Below, one piece after another: positions 24,209-24,963 of a stretch of 24,963 nucleotides of DNA. Under the pieces are notes generated by a model that worked only from the letters and a program-made list of their open reading frames with translations, did no database searches and was not told where the DNA came from. The stretch comes from Bacillota bacterium (GTDB lineage: Bacteria; Bacillota_I; Bacilli_A; RFN20; CAG-826), in contig DNPJ01000032.1 in the NCBI GenBank assembly GCA_003501485.1, positions 31,838 through 56,800 on the forward strand. Reading direction: 5' to 3'. A program made the position numbers and the translations under genes. The first letter of the stretch is position 1. Every line of letters starts with the position of its first letter.

Positions 24209-24232
24209 AAGGGAAGTGATAAGTCTTCCCTT
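24209..24232 (-). terminator. Rho-independent terminator of the ABC exporter gene
   Basis: Eight-base perfect inverted repeat AAGGGAAG / CTTCCCTT around an eight-base loop, followed on the minus strand by a run of T (TTTTTT after the second arm). It starts nine bases beyond the stop of the ABC exporter gene. It is the only convincing intrinsic terminator in the window. Confidence 0.85.
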
Positions 24233-24240
24233 GATTTTGT

Positions 24241-24963
24241 TTATTCTAATTCAAATGCGCCTGTATAAAGTTGGTAATACACGCCCTTTTGTTTAATCAA
24301 ATCTTCGTGTGTTCCTCTTTCAATAATTCGTCCATGATCAAGAACCATAATGGCATCCGAATTTTGAACTGTTGAAAGTCTATGTGCAATTACAAATACA
24401 GTTCTTCCTTCCATTAGTTTATCCATACCTTGTTGAACTAGTTTTTCTGTTCTAGTATCGATAGAAGAAGTCGCTTCATCTAGAATCATAACTGGTGCAT
24501 CAGCGACAGCGGCACGAGCGATAGAAAGAAGCTGTCTTTGCCCTTGAGAAAGGTTTGTTCCGTCTCCTGAAAGCATTGTATTAAATCCATCTGGAAGTCT
24601 TGTAATAAAGTCGTATGCATTAGCTATTTTAGCGGCTTGATATACTTCTTCATCTGTTGCATCAAGCTTTCCATAACGAATGTTGTCCATGACTGTTCCG
24701 GTGAAGAGGTTTGTATCTTGTAGGACAACTCCTAATGACCTTCTAAGATCATCCTTCTTAATCTTATTGATGTTGATTCCATCATAACGAATTTTACCGT
24801 CTGCAATATCATAGAATCTATTAATAAGATTTGTAATAGTGGTCTTTCCTGCCCCGGTAGCTCCAACGAAAGCAATTTTTTGTCCTGGGTGAGCGTAAAT
24901 GCTTACATCATGTAATACTAAATGGTTTGGTTCATATCCAAAGTCAACGTGATCAAGAACGAT
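24241..24963 (-). CDS. ABC exporter (MsbA/multidrug type), C-terminal ATPase part
   Basis: The frame is open to the right window edge, so the start and the membrane domain lie outside. The visible 240 residues are a complete exporter-type nucleotide-binding domain: Walker A GATGAGKT (residues 34-41 of the visible part), Q-loop LGVVLQDTNLF, signature LSQGQ (138-142), Walker B VMILDEAT (Asp162, Glu163) and switch IAHRLST (His194). The short C-terminus ending FELE is typical of half-transporters such as LmrA/MsbA, which act as dimers to export drugs or lipids. The Walker B Glu is intact, so the ATPase should be active. A Met 149 residues from the end is inside the domain and is not the real start. 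A strong terminator follows the stop. Confidence 0.93.
   Translation of the reverse strand: MVLDHVDFGYEPNHLVLHDVSIYAHPGQKIAFVGATGAGKTTITNLINRFYDIADGKIRYDGININKIKKDDLRRSLGVVLQDTNLFTGTVMDNIRYGKLDATDEEVYQAAKIANAYDFITRLPDGFNTMLSGDGTNLSQGQRQLLSIARAAVADAPVMILDEATSSIDTRTEKLVQQGMDKLMEGRTVFVIAHRLSTVQNSDAIMVLDHGRIIERGTHEDLIKQKGVYYQLYTGAFELE

Noticed and set aside
1..24963. CRISPR array, insertion sequence, tRNA or rRNA gene
   Set aside because: No regularly spaced repeats, transposase motifs, terminal inverted repeats, cloverleaf or rRNA-like sequence were noticed on either strand.

Overview
The window reads as an AT-rich (by eye about 30% G+C) low-GC Gram-positive genome, most like a gut-dwelling Bacilli/Mollicutes-type lineage such as RF39 or Erysipelotrichales relatives. 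This placement is inferred from base composition and protein character, not from a marker gene. UGA is a stop here (several genes end in the four-base ATGA overlap), so the genetic code is standard and not the Mycoplasma code. A bile-salt-hydrolase-type enzyme points to an animal gut.

Layout. (1) Positions 2-4475, plus strand: the end of a membrane protein, then a run with a 33-residue membrane microprotein, a choloylglycine hydrolase, serine hydroxymethyltransferase, a flavin-reductase-like protein with an extra C-terminal domain, a 55-residue small protein and a DUF308/HdeD-like membrane protein. (2) 4472-5662, minus: an orphan ATP-grasp ligase, divergent from (3) 5738-11380, plus: an O-antigen ligase/polymerase-like membrane protein, three GT4 glycosyltransferases and mannose-6-phosphate isomerase, the last four overlapping by ATGA. 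(4) 21099-11373, minus, converging tail-to-tail on (3): a heptose-1-phosphate guanylyltransferase/heptose bisphosphate phosphatase fusion, a polyprenyl-phosphate sugar-1-phosphate transferase, GDP-mannose 4,6-dehydratase, GDP-6-deoxy-4-keto-mannose reductase, an ABC polysaccharide exporter (Wzm permease and Wzt ATPase with a glycan-binding tail), a 118-residue stand-alone module and a 1090-residue triple-glycosyltransferase protein. (5) 21154-22816, plus: a MazG-type pyrophosphohydrolase and a protein of unknown function. (6) 22817-24963, minus: a Ser-linker lipoprotein and, after a clear terminator, the 3' part of a multidrug/lipid-type ABC exporter.

Blocks 3 and 4 form one cell-surface polysaccharide locus of about 15 kb. 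ManA would feed mannose-6-phosphate towards GDP-mannose. The dehydratase and reductase would turn GDP-mannose into GDP-D-rhamnose (or its C4 epimer). The fusion enzyme would make GDP-heptose. The sugar-1-phosphate transferase would start the chain on a lipid carrier, the glycosyltransferases would extend it in the cytoplasm, and Wzm/Wzt would export it. The ligase-like protein may attach or join it outside the membrane. This pathway is inferred from family knowledge. Phosphomannomutase, GDP-mannose pyrophosphorylase and the early heptose enzymes are not in the window.

Several first-in-transcript genes lack a Shine-Dalgarno sequence and carry a -10-like hexamer 6-8 bases before the start codon, which suggests leaderless mRNAs. 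Internal operon genes and some promoters (463, 574, 2837, 21154) instead have ordinary ribosome binding sites. No tRNA, rRNA, CRISPR array, insertion sequence or long repeat was seen. No gene-free stretch exceeds about 110 bases.
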